DNA from: Candidatus Aphodenecus pullistercoris
GTDB taxonomy: Bacteria; Spirochaetota; Spirochaetia; Sphaerochaetales; Sphaerochaetaceae
Reading direction: 5' to 3'
Length of the DNA: 57,146 bases
Assembly: GCA_017694495.1 (NCBI GenBank)
Contig: JADIMU010000026.1
Span: 1 to 57,146, forward strand
The translations under genes were made by a program, and so were the position numbers. Each line of letters begins with the position of its first letter. The stretch's first letter is position 1. Positions 42,844 through 51,427 of the stretch are shown here, in pieces. Under the pieces are notes generated by a model. That model was not told the DNA's origin. It did no database searches and saw only the letters and a program-made list of their open reading frames with translations.

Positions 42844-43558
42844 GAGGCTGCTGGGAGAAGAGTGCATGGCCAGACTGGAGGGCGCGCATGTCCTCATCGC
42901 AGGAGTGGGCGCCGTCGGCGGCTGGGCCCTCGAGGCCCTGGTGCGCAGCGGCCTTGGCCATGTGCGCATCGTCGACTTCGACGTCGTCATGCCAAGCAAC
43001 ATCAACCGTCAGGTCGTCGCTGTCCATTCCTCGATCGGCATGAGGAAGGTCGAGGCGGCCTCAAGGCGGGCCCTGGACATCAACCCGATGCTCGACATCG
43101 AGGCCGTCGAGTGCTACATCGACGATGACAATGTGGATGAGCTCGTGTGCGGCATGGACCTCGTCCTGGATTGCATAGACTCCGTGAAGTCAAAGGTGGC
43201 CCTTGTCCGCTCATGCCAGAAGAGCGGCACCACGCTCATGTCCAGCATGGGCGCGGCCCTCCGCCGCGACCTGGGCGCGGTGCGCGTCGCACCACTGTCG
43301 AAGACCTCGGGCTGTCCCCTGGCGCGCAGCGTGCGCCGCCTGGTGCGCAAGGAGGGTCTGAGGGACGACTACCTCACCGTCTACTCCCCCGAGCCCGTCG
43401 TCTTCGACTACAGCCGGGAGAACGAGGAGAGGGAGGATGAGCGCGTCAAGCCGACACTCGGCTCCATGATGACCGTCACCGCCCTCTTCGGCCTGAGCCT
43501 CGCCCACGAGGCCATAAGGCACATCGTAGGGCCTGAGGACTTCCTGGCCTTGCACTGA
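42818..43558 (+). CDS. tcdA: tRNA threonylcarbamoyladenosine dehydratase (TcdA/CsdL)
   Basis: 246 residues of the ThiF/MoeB/E1 fold. The ATP-binding HVLIAGVGAVGGWALEALVRSG (split), DFDVVMPSNINRQ and DCIDSVKSKVAL are diagnostic of TcdA, which cyclises t6A to ct6A at position 37 of tRNAs. The ATG at 42818 was preferred over a TTG two codons earlier. It is cotranscribed with the TatD gene, which it overlaps. Confidence 0.9.
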   Translation: MREEFLRLERLLGEECMARLEGAHVLIAGVGAVGGWALEALVRSGLGHVRIVDFDVVMPSNINRQVVAVHSSIGMRKVEAASRRALDINPMLDIEAVECYIDDDNVDELVCGMDLVLDCIDSVKSKVALVRSCQKSGTTLMSSMGAALRRDLGAVRVAPLSKTSGCPLARSVRRLVRKEGLRDDYLTVYSPEPVVFDYSRENEEREDERVKPTLGSMMTVTALFGLSLAHEAIRHIVGPEDFLALH

Positions 43559-43561
43559 GCG

Positions 43562-44119
43562 TCACACCAGATTGACGCTCTGGAAGAATTCCGGCCGGTG
43601 GAAGTCCGGCTCCGGGACGTCAATCGGGAAGAGGGAGAGGAAGTGGGGCTTCCTCAGGCCGTCGCCACACTTGTAGGCGTTCAGGCGTACCGTGCATGGA
43701 ACCGAGTCGATGATCTTCAAAGCGATGAGGTCTAGCCTCGCCTCGAGACGCCAGCGGCTGAGATGGTTGTTGTTCTCGAGTATCGTGACGCTGTCATGCA
43801 CATGGCGCCTCGCCTCCTCGTCGTAGAACACGCGTCCCGCCCTTCCCCTTCCATGGGCGGCGAGGAAGGCGCCGGAGGCGCTGAACTCGAAGTTGGAGTA
43901 CTCCTCCCCCCTTCCCTGTATGAAGAGCTCGACGCAGCTGTCCGTCCACACTGGTCCGTTGGCATGAGTCACCATGCGCCTGAGCTCAAGCTCGGCGACT
44001 TCGTAGACCAGAGTCAGGATGCCGTCCTCATGGCCAAGCGTGAGGACGACATCGACACCATCACCTGTATTCCACAGCCTCTTCAGAGCCAGGCTGTGTC
44101 CTTCCTTTCCGATATCCAT
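43562..44119 (-). CDS. CBM9-like carbohydrate-binding protein
   Basis: 185 residues. GPVWTDSCVELFIQGRGEEYSNFEF (split) and FSASGAFLAAHG resemble the core strands of CBM9-like domains, and the C-terminal LRKPHFLSLFPID is also typical of stand-alone members. It probably binds a sugar or is a related unstudied fold; no signal peptide is visible. TGC-TATCCT ends 6 nt before the ATG at 44119, suggesting a leaderless mRNA. Confidence 0.7.
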   Translation of the reverse strand: MDIGKEGHSLALKRLWNTGDGVDVVLTLGHEDGILTLVYEVAELELRRMVTHANGPVWTDSCVELFIQGRGEEYSNFEFSASGAFLAAHGRGRAGRVFYDEEARRHVHDSVTILENNNHLSRWRLEARLDLIALKIIDSVPCTVRLNAYKCGDGLRKPHFLSLFPIDVPEPDFHRPEFFQSVNLV

Positions 44120-44125
44120 GGCAGG

Positions 44126-44131
44126 AGGATA
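44126..44131 (-). promoter_or_regulatory. -10 box of CBM9-like gene (predicted leaderless)
   Basis: TGC-TATCCT ends 6 nt before the ATG at 44119, only a few bases past the terminator of the upstream small gene. Confidence 0.5.
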
Positions 44132-44143
44132 GCACCTGGGGAC

Positions 44144-44174
44144 AAAAAAATACAGGAACCTGGCAGGTTCCTGT
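44144..44174 (-). terminator. Terminator of the COX24-like gene
   Basis: Perfect 10-bp stem (ACAGGAACCT/AGGTTCCTGT) with a 3-nt loop followed by ATTTTTTT on the minus strand. Confidence 0.95.
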
Positions 44175-44195
44175 ACAGCACATCGACCGAAGAGC

Positions 44196-44285
44196 TTACT
44201 TCTTCTTGTGTCTGTTCGCTCTGAGTCTCTTCTTCCTCTTGTGGGTCGCGATCTTGTGCTTCTTTCTCTTTCTACCGCAAGGCAC
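44196..44285 (-). CDS. 29-residue COX24/AURKAIP1-type basic protein
   Basis: A tiny gene too short for routine ORF calling. From a GTG the product is MPCGRKRKKHKIATHKRKK plus RLRANRHKKK, about two-thirds Lys, Arg and His. It matches the KRKRHKxxTHKRKKR pattern of COX24/AURKAIP1-domain mini-proteins in Bacteroidetes and spirochaetes, thought to be ribosome-associated. AAGGAG lies 8 nt upstream. A TTGACG/CATAAT promoter and a strong terminator flank it, so it is a complete single-gene unit. Confidence 0.85.
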   Translation of the reverse strand: MPCGRKRKKHKIATHKRKKRLRANRHKKK

Positions 44286-44333
44286 GATATTTTCTCCTTA
44301 TCCAATTGGAATGAATTGTAATTACAGTCAGCC

Positions 44334-44363
44334 ATTATGCCGCCGATGGCCGACTTTCGTCAA
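44334..44363 (-). promoter_or_regulatory. Promoter of the COX24-like gene
   Basis: TTGACG (44363-44358) and CATAAT (44339-44334) are 18 nt apart on the minus strand, between the guaD stop codon and the small gene. The leader is about 40 nt. Confidence 0.7.
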
Positions 44364-44371
44364 TACACTTC

Positions 44372-45640
44372 CTAGAAGAGCCATCGGCCACAGACCGCCT
44401 TGTGCATGACAGCCCCCTCGCTCTTGAGGTTGACCACGCGTTCCAGGCGCGCCGAAAGGCTCAGGTCCTCGAGGGTCGTCGCGATTCCAGACTCGTCCAG
44501 GACGACGATGTCGGCCTCCCAGCCCGGCTCGAAAAGGCCTACCTTGCCGAAGAATGAGCCGCCAATGACGCTTGCCATGTGGAAGGCCTCGGCCAGCGTC
44601 AGGGCCTTCAGTGAGGGGTCGACGCATGAGGCGCGCAGCTTCGACACCCTCACCGCGTCGCCCATGGCACGCAGCATCGACAGCGAGCAGCCACCGGCCA
44701 CGTCTGTGCCAAGGCCTATGCGGCAGCCGGCGTCCAGGTAGCGTCTTGCGTCCATGATGCCGCTGGAGAGGTTCGCGTTGGAGTCGGGACAATGTGCTAT
44801 GAATATGCCATCCATGGCCAGGAGGTCCTCCTCTCGGCCCGTAGAGTGGACGCAATGCGCCATGATCGTCGGCGTGGCTCCCCACAGTCCCCTCCTCCGG
44901 TAGGCGTCGGCGTAGGATGTCGAGTCGGGACACAGTTCCTTCACCCACTCGATCTCGCTGCGGTTCTCGGACAGGTGGCTCTGGACGGGCAGGCCCCTGT
45001 CGACGGCGAGGCGGGCGAGCGCCTTCATGAGGCCATCTGTGCAGCTGGGGATGAAGCGTGGCGTTATGATCGGCCTCACGTTGGTCCAGCCCTCCGTCCG
45101 TTCGATGAAGCTCTGTGTATCCTCCAGGGACTGGGCGCTGTCCTCACTCAGGCCGGCGGTGCTGTTGCGGTCCATGTTGACCTTGCCCACATAGGCCTTG
45201 ATGCCTGAGTCCTCCAGGTAGCTTGCCAGGACCAGCGTCGAGTCCAGATGTATCGTCGCGAAGATCGAGGCGCGCGTCGTCGGGCTCCTGACGAGGTCGT
45301 CGACGAAGATGCGGTAGGCGCGCTCGGCGTAGTCCCTGTCCCTGTACTTCTCCTCCTCGGGGAAGGTGTGGCGGTTCAGCCAGTCGATCAGCTCCTCGTC
45401 CATCCACATGCCACGGAACTGGTACTGGCTCGCGTGGACGTGGAGGTCGCTGAGGCCGGGCATGACGATGTGGCCGCGGCAGTCGACGAGGCGGTAGTGG
45501 GAGAAGCGGCTTGGGATGGAGCTGAAGATGCCCTCGACAAGGCCGTCCGTGACGACGAGGTAGGAGTCGCCATGCTCCTCGATCCTCTCCTTTTCAGGGG
45601 CCTGTATGATATCTCCCCTGACGATGAAAGTCCTTTCCAT
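44372..45640 (-). CDS. guaD: Guanine deaminase
   Basis: 422 residues of the amidohydrolase superfamily. Metal and substrate motifs are GLSDLHVHASQY, RPIITPRFIPSC, QSHLSENRSEIEWV, IMAHCVHS, HCPDSNANLSSG and GLGTDVAGG. It converts guanine to xanthine. AGGAGG lies 6 nt before the ATG at 45640. The leader holds a guanine-class riboswitch, so expression should answer to guanine, which supports the functional call. Confidence 0.93.
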   Translation of the reverse strand: MERTFIVRGDIIQAPEKERIEEHGDSYLVVTDGLVEGIFSSIPSRFSHYRLVDCRGHIVMPGLSDLHVHASQYQFRGMWMDEELIDWLNRHTFPEEEKYRDRDYAERAYRIFVDDLVRSPTTRASIFATIHLDSTLVLASYLEDSGIKAYVGKVNMDRNSTAGLSEDSAQSLEDTQSFIERTEGWTNVRPIITPRFIPSCTDGLMKALARLAVDRGLPVQSHLSENRSEIEWVKELCPDSTSYADAYRRRGLWGATPTIMAHCVHSTGREEDLLAMDGIFIAHCPDSNANLSSGIMDARRYLDAGCRIGLGTDVAGGCSLSMLRAMGDAVRVSKLRASCVDPSLKALTLAEAFHMASVIGGSFFGKVGLFEPGWEADIVVLDESGIATTLEDLSLSARLERVVNLKSEGAVMHKAVCGRWLF

Positions 45641-45659
45641 AGAAAGCCTCCTGAAGTCA

Positions 45660-45721
45660 GGGTAGCGGGCAGGTTGAGGCCTGCCGTAGAGACGCCCGCC
45701 CAGAATCGCGGGCCTATACCC
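45660..45721 (-). promoter_or_regulatory. Guanine-class purine riboswitch in guaD leader
   Basis: On the minus strand P1 is GGG/CCC with J1/2 TATAG. P2 is GCCCGC/GCGGGC with L2 GATTCTGG. J2/3 is GTCTCTAC, P3 GGCAGG/CCTGCC with L3 CCTCAA, and J3/1 CGCTA. J2/3 and the C-T-A of J3/1 match the purine aptamer, and the C predicts guanine rather than adenine. GG in L2 can pair with CC in L3. J1/2 is shorter than usual. The 3' side of P1 (CCCTG) is near the Shine-Dalgarno. Confidence 0.8.
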
Positions 45722-45727
45722 GGCTCC

Positions 45728-45733
45728 ATTCTA
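45728..45733 (-). promoter_or_regulatory. -10 box of guaD riboswitch transcript
   Basis: TGTGC-TAGAAT on the minus strand places the predicted transcript start at about 45721, exactly at the first base of riboswitch P1. Confidence 0.55.
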
Positions 45734-45818
45734 GCACAGTTTTGAGAATTGGAGGAAAAAGACGCGAATGCATCTGTCCAACCGTATGCAAATGCATTAA
45801 CCTTCTTGAGAGGGAAAG

Positions 45819-47177
45819 ATGAAGGTACTCGTACTGGGACTAGGAAACAACGGTGGCGGACGCTCCGCCGCCCTCTACTTCGCACGCCGCACCGGCTATG
45901 AGGTCAGAGTGTCGGACACGGCTCCGCGCTCGGCCTTCTCCCATGTCCCGCAGGAGCTCGAGGACCTGGGCGTGCAATGCTTCTTCGACGACCTCGACCC
46001 GAGGGCGAACATCCGCTGGGCGGACGTCGTCATCAAGAACCCGGCAGTGCCCGCATCCCTGCCCCAGCTCTCCCTCGCCCGCCGTCTGGCGACCGACTTC
46101 TCCTTCCTCTTCGCCAGTCCCCTCGTCGAGAAGATCCGCCTGGTCGCGGTCACGGGGACCAAGGGCAAGACGACGACGGTCGCCGCCATCACCCACGCCC
46201 TGAACGAGCTCAGGCACGAAGCCATGATGTGCGGCAACATGGGCATCTCGGCCTTCACCGTCCTGGACGAGCTCGAGAAGAGGCAGAGCGAGGGCCGCAA
46301 GCTGCCGCAATATATAGTCATGGAGCTCTCCAGCTGGCAGATCCACGACACCTACATCGCGCTCAACGGCCACATGCCCCATCTGCGCCTTGCGATCTTC
46401 ACCAGCCGCTACGCCGACCACCAGAACCGCTACAGGGACCTCAAGGAGTACTACGACGACAAGCTCAAGCTCTTCGGTCCCAACTGCACGCAGATCCTGG
46501 CCGGCTCGGCCAACAAGCGCTTCATCCTGGAGCACAGCCTCTCGCGGCGTGGGAGCGTCCACACCTTCCCTGGCTACGGCAACCCCTTCCGCGGCGGGAA
46601 GATGGAGCTGCAATGCGCCTACAGCGCCCTGCGCCTTCTAGCCTTCAGCCGGAAAAGCGCGCTCAAGGCGCTGGAGAGCTACAAGGGCATGCCGCACCGC
46701 ATCGAGCAGGTCGCGCTGTTCGAGGACATAATGTTCATCAACGACTCTGCGGCGACGATCGCCGAAGCGGTCAGCTTCTCGATGAGGAACATCTCGCCCC
46801 TGTCGACGCATCTGATCTGCGGCGGCACGGACAAGAACCTCAAGGCCTCAGGCATGCTTGGCGCCCTGAAGGCGGCCAGCTCGATCACCCTGCTGGACGG
46901 CTCCTTCACAAGGGGACGCCTAATCCCCCTCCTCGATGAGAACGGCCTGGCCTACAGCGGGCCATTCCAGAACATGAAGGAGGCCTTCAACGAAGCCGTC
47001 GCCAAGGCCGAGGCGAAGAGGGACGAGTTCTCTCAGGTGCAATGCGTACTCCTCTCACCCGGTGCGGCCAGCTTCGAGCTCTTCAAGAACGAGTTCGACA
47101 GGGGCACCCAGTTCAAGGCCCTGGTCAAAGTGTACATCGCGAGGAAGACGGGACAGCAGAGCTTCCCGCTGGACTGA
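45819..47177 (+). CDS. murD: UDP-N-acetylmuramoyl-L-alanine--D-glutamate ligase family (MurD)
   Basis: 452 residues. An N-terminal Rossmann domain (MKVLVLGLGNNGGGRSAALYF) is followed by the ATP loop VTGTKGKTTT (about 112-121), MELSSWQI, the C-terminal NDSAATIAEA, ICGGTDKN and LLSPGAASFELF. It adds D-Glu to the murein precursor. GAGAGGGAAAG precedes the ATG. The gene ends back-to-back with the convergent FemX-like gene. Confidence 0.92.
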   Translation: MKVLVLGLGNNGGGRSAALYFARRTGYEVRVSDTAPRSAFSHVPQELEDLGVQCFFDDLDPRANIRWADVVIKNPAVPASLPQLSLARRLATDFSFLFASPLVEKIRLVAVTGTKGKTTTVAAITHALNELRHEAMMCGNMGISAFTVLDELEKRQSEGRKLPQYIVMELSSWQIHDTYIALNGHMPHLRLAIFTSRYADHQNRYRDLKEYYDDKLKLFGPNCTQILAGSANKRFILEHSLSRRGSVHTFPGYGNPFRGGKMELQCAYSALRLLAFSRKSALKALESYKGMPHRIEQVALFEDIMFINDSAATIAEAVSFSMRNISPLSTHLICGGTDKNLKASGMLGALKAASSITLLDGSFTRGRLIPLLDENGLAYSGPFQNMKEAFNEAVAKAEAKRDEFSQVQCVLLSPGAASFELFKNEFDRGTQFKALVKVYIARKTGQQSFPLD

Positions 47178-48140
47178 TCAGATCCTGCTGCGCCTGGCCT
47201 GGCGGAAGCGCAAGCTGTCCACGAAGCGGAAGAGGCGGCCCATCACAGGTCTGTAGACATAGTCCATGGTACCCGTCCTGTAGACCCTCTGGCCGCCGAA
47301 GGCAGTCTTGAATGTCGTAAGGCTTGCAAGGTGGCTTCCGCTCTCGTCGGCGCCTTCTATGCCGAAGAGGTCGTAGGTCGCGACGCCGGCCGCCTTGGCA
47401 CAGAGGATGGCATGGGTCTGGAGCGCGTAGCCGCATGAGACTCCCGAAGTGTGCTTGACGGATGAGCCGAAGAGGTAGACCTCCTCCCTGTCCGTCCTCA
47501 GGTTGAGTATTCCTCCGCTGACCTCGCCATCGCTGTATGCAAGATACAGGAGGGGGCGCACATTCCCGTCCGCAATGTCGAAGATGGCCCTCAGATAGTC
47601 CTCGCCGCGCGTCGAGAAGTGGTCCCTCAGCGCTGTGTGGACGTAGGTCTCGTACCACTTGTGGAAGGTCTCCCCGTCACCGTCCCACAATCGGATGACG
47701 ATGCCCTCCTCCTTGCGCAGGTTGCGCCGGGCGCGGTCCTTGAAGTCGAGCTCTCCTGTGAGGTCGATCCTCACTGTGCCCGTAGGCTGGACGGAGGCAG
47801 AGCATGGCTTGAGGATGTGGGGAGTGGTCATGTGGCCCCAGTCGAGGTCGACACGCAGCAGCAGGCAGCCGCCGGGCAGGAGGGGACGGATGGCGCGCGA
47901 GAAGGCGGCGACCTCATCCTCCCCTTTCAGAAAGCCGAGACCCAGCGGGATGTAGGCCAGAGTGAAGACTCTGGCGATGCGGCGCACAAGGACGAGGCAG
48001 GTGCCCCGTCCCTCGACTTCGACAGGCAGGGCCTGCCAGCCGTTGAGCGCCTTGAGGCGGGCCCAGAAGGGACTCTGGAAGACTCCACCGTCCCCAAGCT
48101 GGGCCAGGTCGATCCTCCTAACCGACAGGTCCATCGACAT
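47178..48140 (-). CDS. FemX/FemAB-family aminoacyltransferase
   Basis: 320 residues of two GNAT-like halves. RRNLRKEEGIVIRL, YETYVHTALRDHF and LFGSSVKHTSGVSCGYALQTHAI with YDLFGIEG are typical of Fem proteins that attach amino acids from aminoacyl-tRNA to lipid II. The cross-bridge residue is unknown. The start at 48140 (or ATG 48134) overlaps the end of metG, so it is probably cotranscribed with it. Confidence 0.82.
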   Translation of the reverse strand: MSMDLSVRRIDLAQLGDGGVFQSPFWARLKALNGWQALPVEVEGRGTCLVLVRRIARVFTLAYIPLGLGFLKGEDEVAAFSRAIRPLLPGGCLLLRVDLDWGHMTTPHILKPCSASVQPTGTVRIDLTGELDFKDRARRNLRKEEGIVIRLWDGDGETFHKWYETYVHTALRDHFSTRGEDYLRAIFDIADGNVRPLLYLAYSDGEVSGGILNLRTDREEVYLFGSSVKHTSGVSCGYALQTHAILCAKAAGVATYDLFGIEGADESGSHLASLTTFKTAFGGQRVYRTGTMDYVYRPVMGRLFRFVDSLRFRQARRSRI

Positions 48141-50340
48141 ACTTGTGGCTGTGGACCACCTTGCCCTCGGCGCCGATCGTCTTGCCGTCCACCATCAGGA
48201 CGCCATCCTTCATGTAGAGGGGCATGGCGAAGAAGTGGTCGGGCTTGATGTAGGTCGTCACCTTCTCGACCTCGCCCTGGTCGGCGACGGAAAGGACGGT
48301 GCCGGCCGGAATGTCGTCGGCGAAGAGGACCTCGCATGTCGTATGCTCAGGAGCGTCCGGGTCGCTGGCGGCGAGCAGCATGCCGCAGCTCTTCACGCCA
48401 CGGAAGTTTGCAGGCTTCAGGTTGGCCACGACGACGATGTTGCGTCCCTCGAGCTCCTCGGCCTTGTAGTAGGGCACGATGGAGGAGACGATCGTCCTGC
48501 CCTCCTCGCTGCCGTCATCGAGGTGGAGGATGTACAGCAGGTCGCCGTTGGGATGCTTCTCGACCTGGCTGATGCGGGCGACGCGCAGCGTGACGCGGCG
48601 CTCGAACTGATGTGCTATGCTCTCGTTCTCGGGAGCCTGGTTCGTATTGTTCATCTTCTTTTCCTTATCCTTTTCCTTCTTCTCTTCCCGCTCCTCCTGG
48701 CGGCCGGCATAGCGGGCCTTGAGTTCACCCACGCGGTCCTTGTCCAGTTTGGTGAAGAGCAGACTGACCTCGCCCACGCGCACGATGTCGTCGTACCTGC
48801 CCAGATCCTGCCAGGTCCACTTCCTGCCCTCCTCGAAGAAGGAGAAGATCTTTTCGGCGGTGGTGGGCATGTAGGGCTCGATCATGACGGCGATGTCGCG
48901 GATCATGTAGCACAGCGTCCTCAGGAGGCTGGCGGCCTTCTGTGGATCCTCGTTGCGCGCCTTCCACGGCTCGCCTGCCTGGAAGGCCCTGTTGCCCTCG
49001 TCACAGAGGGCGAAGATGGCGCGTATGGCGTCACGCTCCTCGGCATGGTCGAGCAGCTCGGCGATCTCGTCCTCTCTTCTCCTCATTTCGGCCATGAGGG
49101 CCTCGTCGACAGGGGCCTCAGGCACCTTGCCGTCGTAGAAGCGCTTGACGAAGGTCAGCGTCCTGTTGACGAGGTTGGACAGGTTTCCGATGAGCTCGCC
49201 GTTGACCTTGTCCTGGAAGTCATCCCAGGAGAAGTTGAAGTCGCTCTTCTCAGGTCTGTTGTAGAACATGTAGAAGCGCCAGACGTCGGCCGGGATGCCC
49301 GTCTCCTGGACGTCGTTGCCGAAGACGCCGACCCCGAGGCTCTTGGAGAACTTGCCTCCCTCATAGGTCAGGTACTCGGTGCTTGACATGTGGTGGAGCA
49401 TGGTCCACTTCTCCCCGCTTGCCAGGAGGCTTGAGGGGAAGATGACAGTATGGAAGGGGATGTTGTCCTTGCCGATGAACTGGAAGAGCTCGGTGTTCTC
49501 GGGATCCTGCCACCAGTACTTCCAGTCCTCGACCGCGTTGGCCGTGATCGAGATGTAGCCGATCGGGGCGTCGAACCAGACATAGAAGACCTTGTCCTCG
49601 AAGCCGGGACGGGGGACGGGGATGCCCCACTTCAGGTCGCGGGTGATGCACCTCTCCTTGAGGCCGTCACGGATCCAGCTCGTCGTGACCTGGACGGCGT
49701 TCCGGCTCCAGAAGCCATCCACACTCGCCTTCTCCATCCAGCTCTTGAGCAGCGGAAGGGCCTTGGGCAGGTCGATGTACAGATGGCGCGTCGACTTGAG
49801 GACGGGCGTCGTTCCACAGACGCTGCAATGGGGCTCGATCAGCTCGGTCGGATCGAGCAGGCTCTGGCATGCGTCGCACTGGTCACCGCGGGCTCCCTGG
49901 CTGCCGCACTTCGGGCAGGTGCCCTGGACATAGCGGTCGGCGAGGAAGCGGCCGCACTTGGGACAGTAGAGCTGCTGGATCTCGCGCTCGGTGATGTAGC
50001 CGTTGCGGTCGATCTCGTTGAAGATGTGCTGGACGATCTCAGTCTGCTTGGGCGTGCTTGTGCGGCCGAAGTAGTCGAAGGATATGTTGAACCACTTGTA
50101 GATGTCGCGGTGGATCTTGTGGTAGTGGTCGCACAGCTCGCGCGGCGTGACGCCTTCCTGCAAGGCCCTCGTCTCGCTGGCCGTACCGTATTCGTCCGTA
50201 CCGCAGATGTAGAGGGTCTCGATGCCGCGGGAGCGGCAGAAGCGGGCGAAGACGTCGGCCGAGAGCACCTGGGTCAGGTTGCCCAGGTGTGGGATGTTGT
50301 TCACATATGGTAGCGCTGATGTGACTAGTCTCTTCTTCAT
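48118..50340 (-). CDS. metG: Methionyl-tRNA synthetase with C-terminal tRNA-binding domain
   Basis: 740 residues. The HIGH-type motif is PYVNNIPHLGNL. A CPKCGR/CPKCGS/CDAC/CSVCG insert has four Cys pairs that bind zinc, and KFSKS stands for KMSKS. After a Lys/Glu-rich linker (about residues 600-630) an EMAPII/Trbp111-like domain follows (FERRVTLRVARISQVEKHPNGD split). The ATG at 50340 was chosen because TGGAAA-17-TATGAT ends 7 nt upstream; longer in-frame starts overlap the -10 box. Confidence 0.95.
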   Translation of the reverse strand: MKKRLVTSALPYVNNIPHLGNLTQVLSADVFARFCRSRGIETLYICGTDEYGTASETRALQEGVTPRELCDHYHKIHRDIYKWFNISFDYFGRTSTPKQTEIVQHIFNEIDRNGYITEREIQQLYCPKCGRFLADRYVQGTCPKCGSQGARGDQCDACQSLLDPTELIEPHCSVCGTTPVLKSTRHLYIDLPKALPLLKSWMEKASVDGFWSRNAVQVTTSWIRDGLKERCITRDLKWGIPVPRPGFEDKVFYVWFDAPIGYISITANAVEDWKYWWQDPENTELFQFIGKDNIPFHTVIFPSSLLASGEKWTMLHHMSSTEYLTYEGGKFSKSLGVGVFGNDVQETGIPADVWRFYMFYNRPEKSDFNFSWDDFQDKVNGELIGNLSNLVNRTLTFVKRFYDGKVPEAPVDEALMAEMRRREDEIAELLDHAEERDAIRAIFALCDEGNRAFQAGEPWKARNEDPQKAASLLRTLCYMIRDIAVMIEPYMPTTAEKIFSFFEEGRKWTWQDLGRYDDIVRVGEVSLLFTKLDKDRVGELKARYAGRQEEREEKKEKDKEKKMNNTNQAPENESIAHQFERRVTLRVARISQVEKHPNGDLLYILHLDDGSEEGRTIVSSIVPYYKAEELEGRNIVVVANLKPANFRGVKSCGMLLAASDPDAPEHTTCEVLFADDIPAGTVLSVADQGEVEKVTTYIKPDHFFAMPLYMKDGVLMVDGKTIGAEGKVVHSHKYVDGPVG

Positions 50341-50347
50341 GGCCGTC

Positions 50348-50376
50348 ATCATAGCCAATTGGCGATTCTTTTTCCA
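50348..50376 (-). promoter_or_regulatory. metG promoter (predicted leaderless)
   Basis: TGGAAA (50376-50371) and TATGAT (50353-50348, preceded by GGC) are 17 nt apart on the minus strand. The -10 box ends 7 nt before the ATG at 50340. Confidence 0.6.
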
Positions 50377-50406
50377 TTGCCCCCCTGCCCCATCTGGGAA
50401 TATATT
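50377..50406 (+). promoter_or_regulatory. hflK promoter
   Basis: TTGCCC (50377-50382) and TATATT (50401-50406) are 18 nt apart. The leader of about 20 nt contains AAAGGA before the ATG at 50435. Confidence 0.5.
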
Positions 50407-50434
50407 TGACACACTGACTTCAAAGGAAAAAAGA

Positions 50435-51427
50435 ATGAGCGACGAAGAGAAAGTCTACAAACCGGTACGGCGTGCAAGGATTCCATTCACGCCGAAGATC
50501 GTCATCGTCGTCCTCGTCATCCTCTTCCTCGTAGCCGCAGCCGCCTCCAGCTTCTTCGTCGTGGACCAGAGGGAGCAGGCAGTCGTGCTGAGGTTCGGAA
50601 AGTATGACAGGACTGTCGGACCTGGCCTCCATGCCCGCCTGCCCTTCGGCCTCGAGCGCAGCCACACTGTCGCCACGCAGCTGGTGCAGACGCTGACCTT
50701 CGGCTACAGGTCGACCGACACTACAGGAACGGGACTGGCCGGAGCCAGGAGCTACGACGACGAGTCCGTCATGCTGACGGGCGACCTGAACATCGTCGAT
50801 GTCGAATGGATAGTCCAGTACAGGATAAACGATCCCTACAAGTGGCTCTTCAGCGTCGAGGAGAAGGAGAAGACGATCCGCGACATCTCGCAGTCCGTCA
50901 TGAACGCGCTGGTCGGCGACCTGCCCATCCTCTCCGTTATGACCGACCTGAGGACCCAGATCGAGGTCGAGGCGCAGCAGCAGATGCAAGCCATCTTCGA
51001 CGGCTACGACTTCGGCATCGAGGTCGTCACAGTCAAGCTGCAGAACATCGTCCCGCCTGAGGGCGCCGTCCAGGACGCCTTCGAGGATGTCAACAAGGCC
51101 ATCCAGGACATGAACAAGTCGATCAACGAGGGCAAGGAGTACTACAACACTGCCATACCTGAGGCCCAGGGCGAGGCGACGCGCATCGTACTCGAGGCCG
51201 AGGGCTATGCGGCCCAGCGCGTCAACCAGGCCAAGGGAGACGTCGCGGTCTTCGACTCCATGAGGGCAAGCTACGAGGCTTCCCCCGAGGTGACGGCGAC
51301 ACGCCTCCACCTCGAGGCCATGGAGGAGGTCCTCTCCAGCGAGGGAGGATCGATCACCCTCGTCGACCCGGCGCTCGACAACTTCCTGCCTGTCAGGAAT
51401 CTGGGAGGTGCGAAGTCAAGAACCTGA
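50435..51427 (+). CDS. hflK: HflK-like prohibitin/SPFH membrane protein
   Basis: 330 residues. A cytoplasmic N-terminus (1-22), one membrane helix (about 23-45) and the SPFH domain starting VDQREQAVVLRFGKYDRTVGPGLHARLPF (split) match HflK. The helical tail contains EAQGEATRIVLEAEGYAAQRVNQAKGD (split). With HflC it forms a cage around the FtsH protease. AAAGGA lies 8 nt before the ATG. It is separated from hflC by an unusually long 342-nt structured spacer. Confidence 0.92.
   Translation: MSDEEKVYKPVRRARIPFTPKIVIVVLVILFLVAAAASSFFVVDQREQAVVLRFGKYDRTVGPGLHARLPFGLERSHTVATQLVQTLTFGYRSTDTTGTGLAGARSYDDESVMLTGDLNIVDVEWIVQYRINDPYKWLFSVEEKEKTIRDISQSVMNALVGDLPILSVMTDLRTQIEVEAQQQMQAIFDGYDFGIEVVTVKLQNIVPPEGAVQDAFEDVNKAIQDMNKSINEGKEYYNTAIPEAQGEATRIVLEAEGYAAQRVNQAKGDVAVFDSMRASYEASPEVTATRLHLEAMEEVLSSEGGSITLVDPALDNFLPVRNLGGAKSRT

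Noticed and set aside
45768-45797. ATGCAT repeats upstream of murD as an operator
   Set aside because: Two short self-complementary hexamers 24 nt apart are too weak to support a site.
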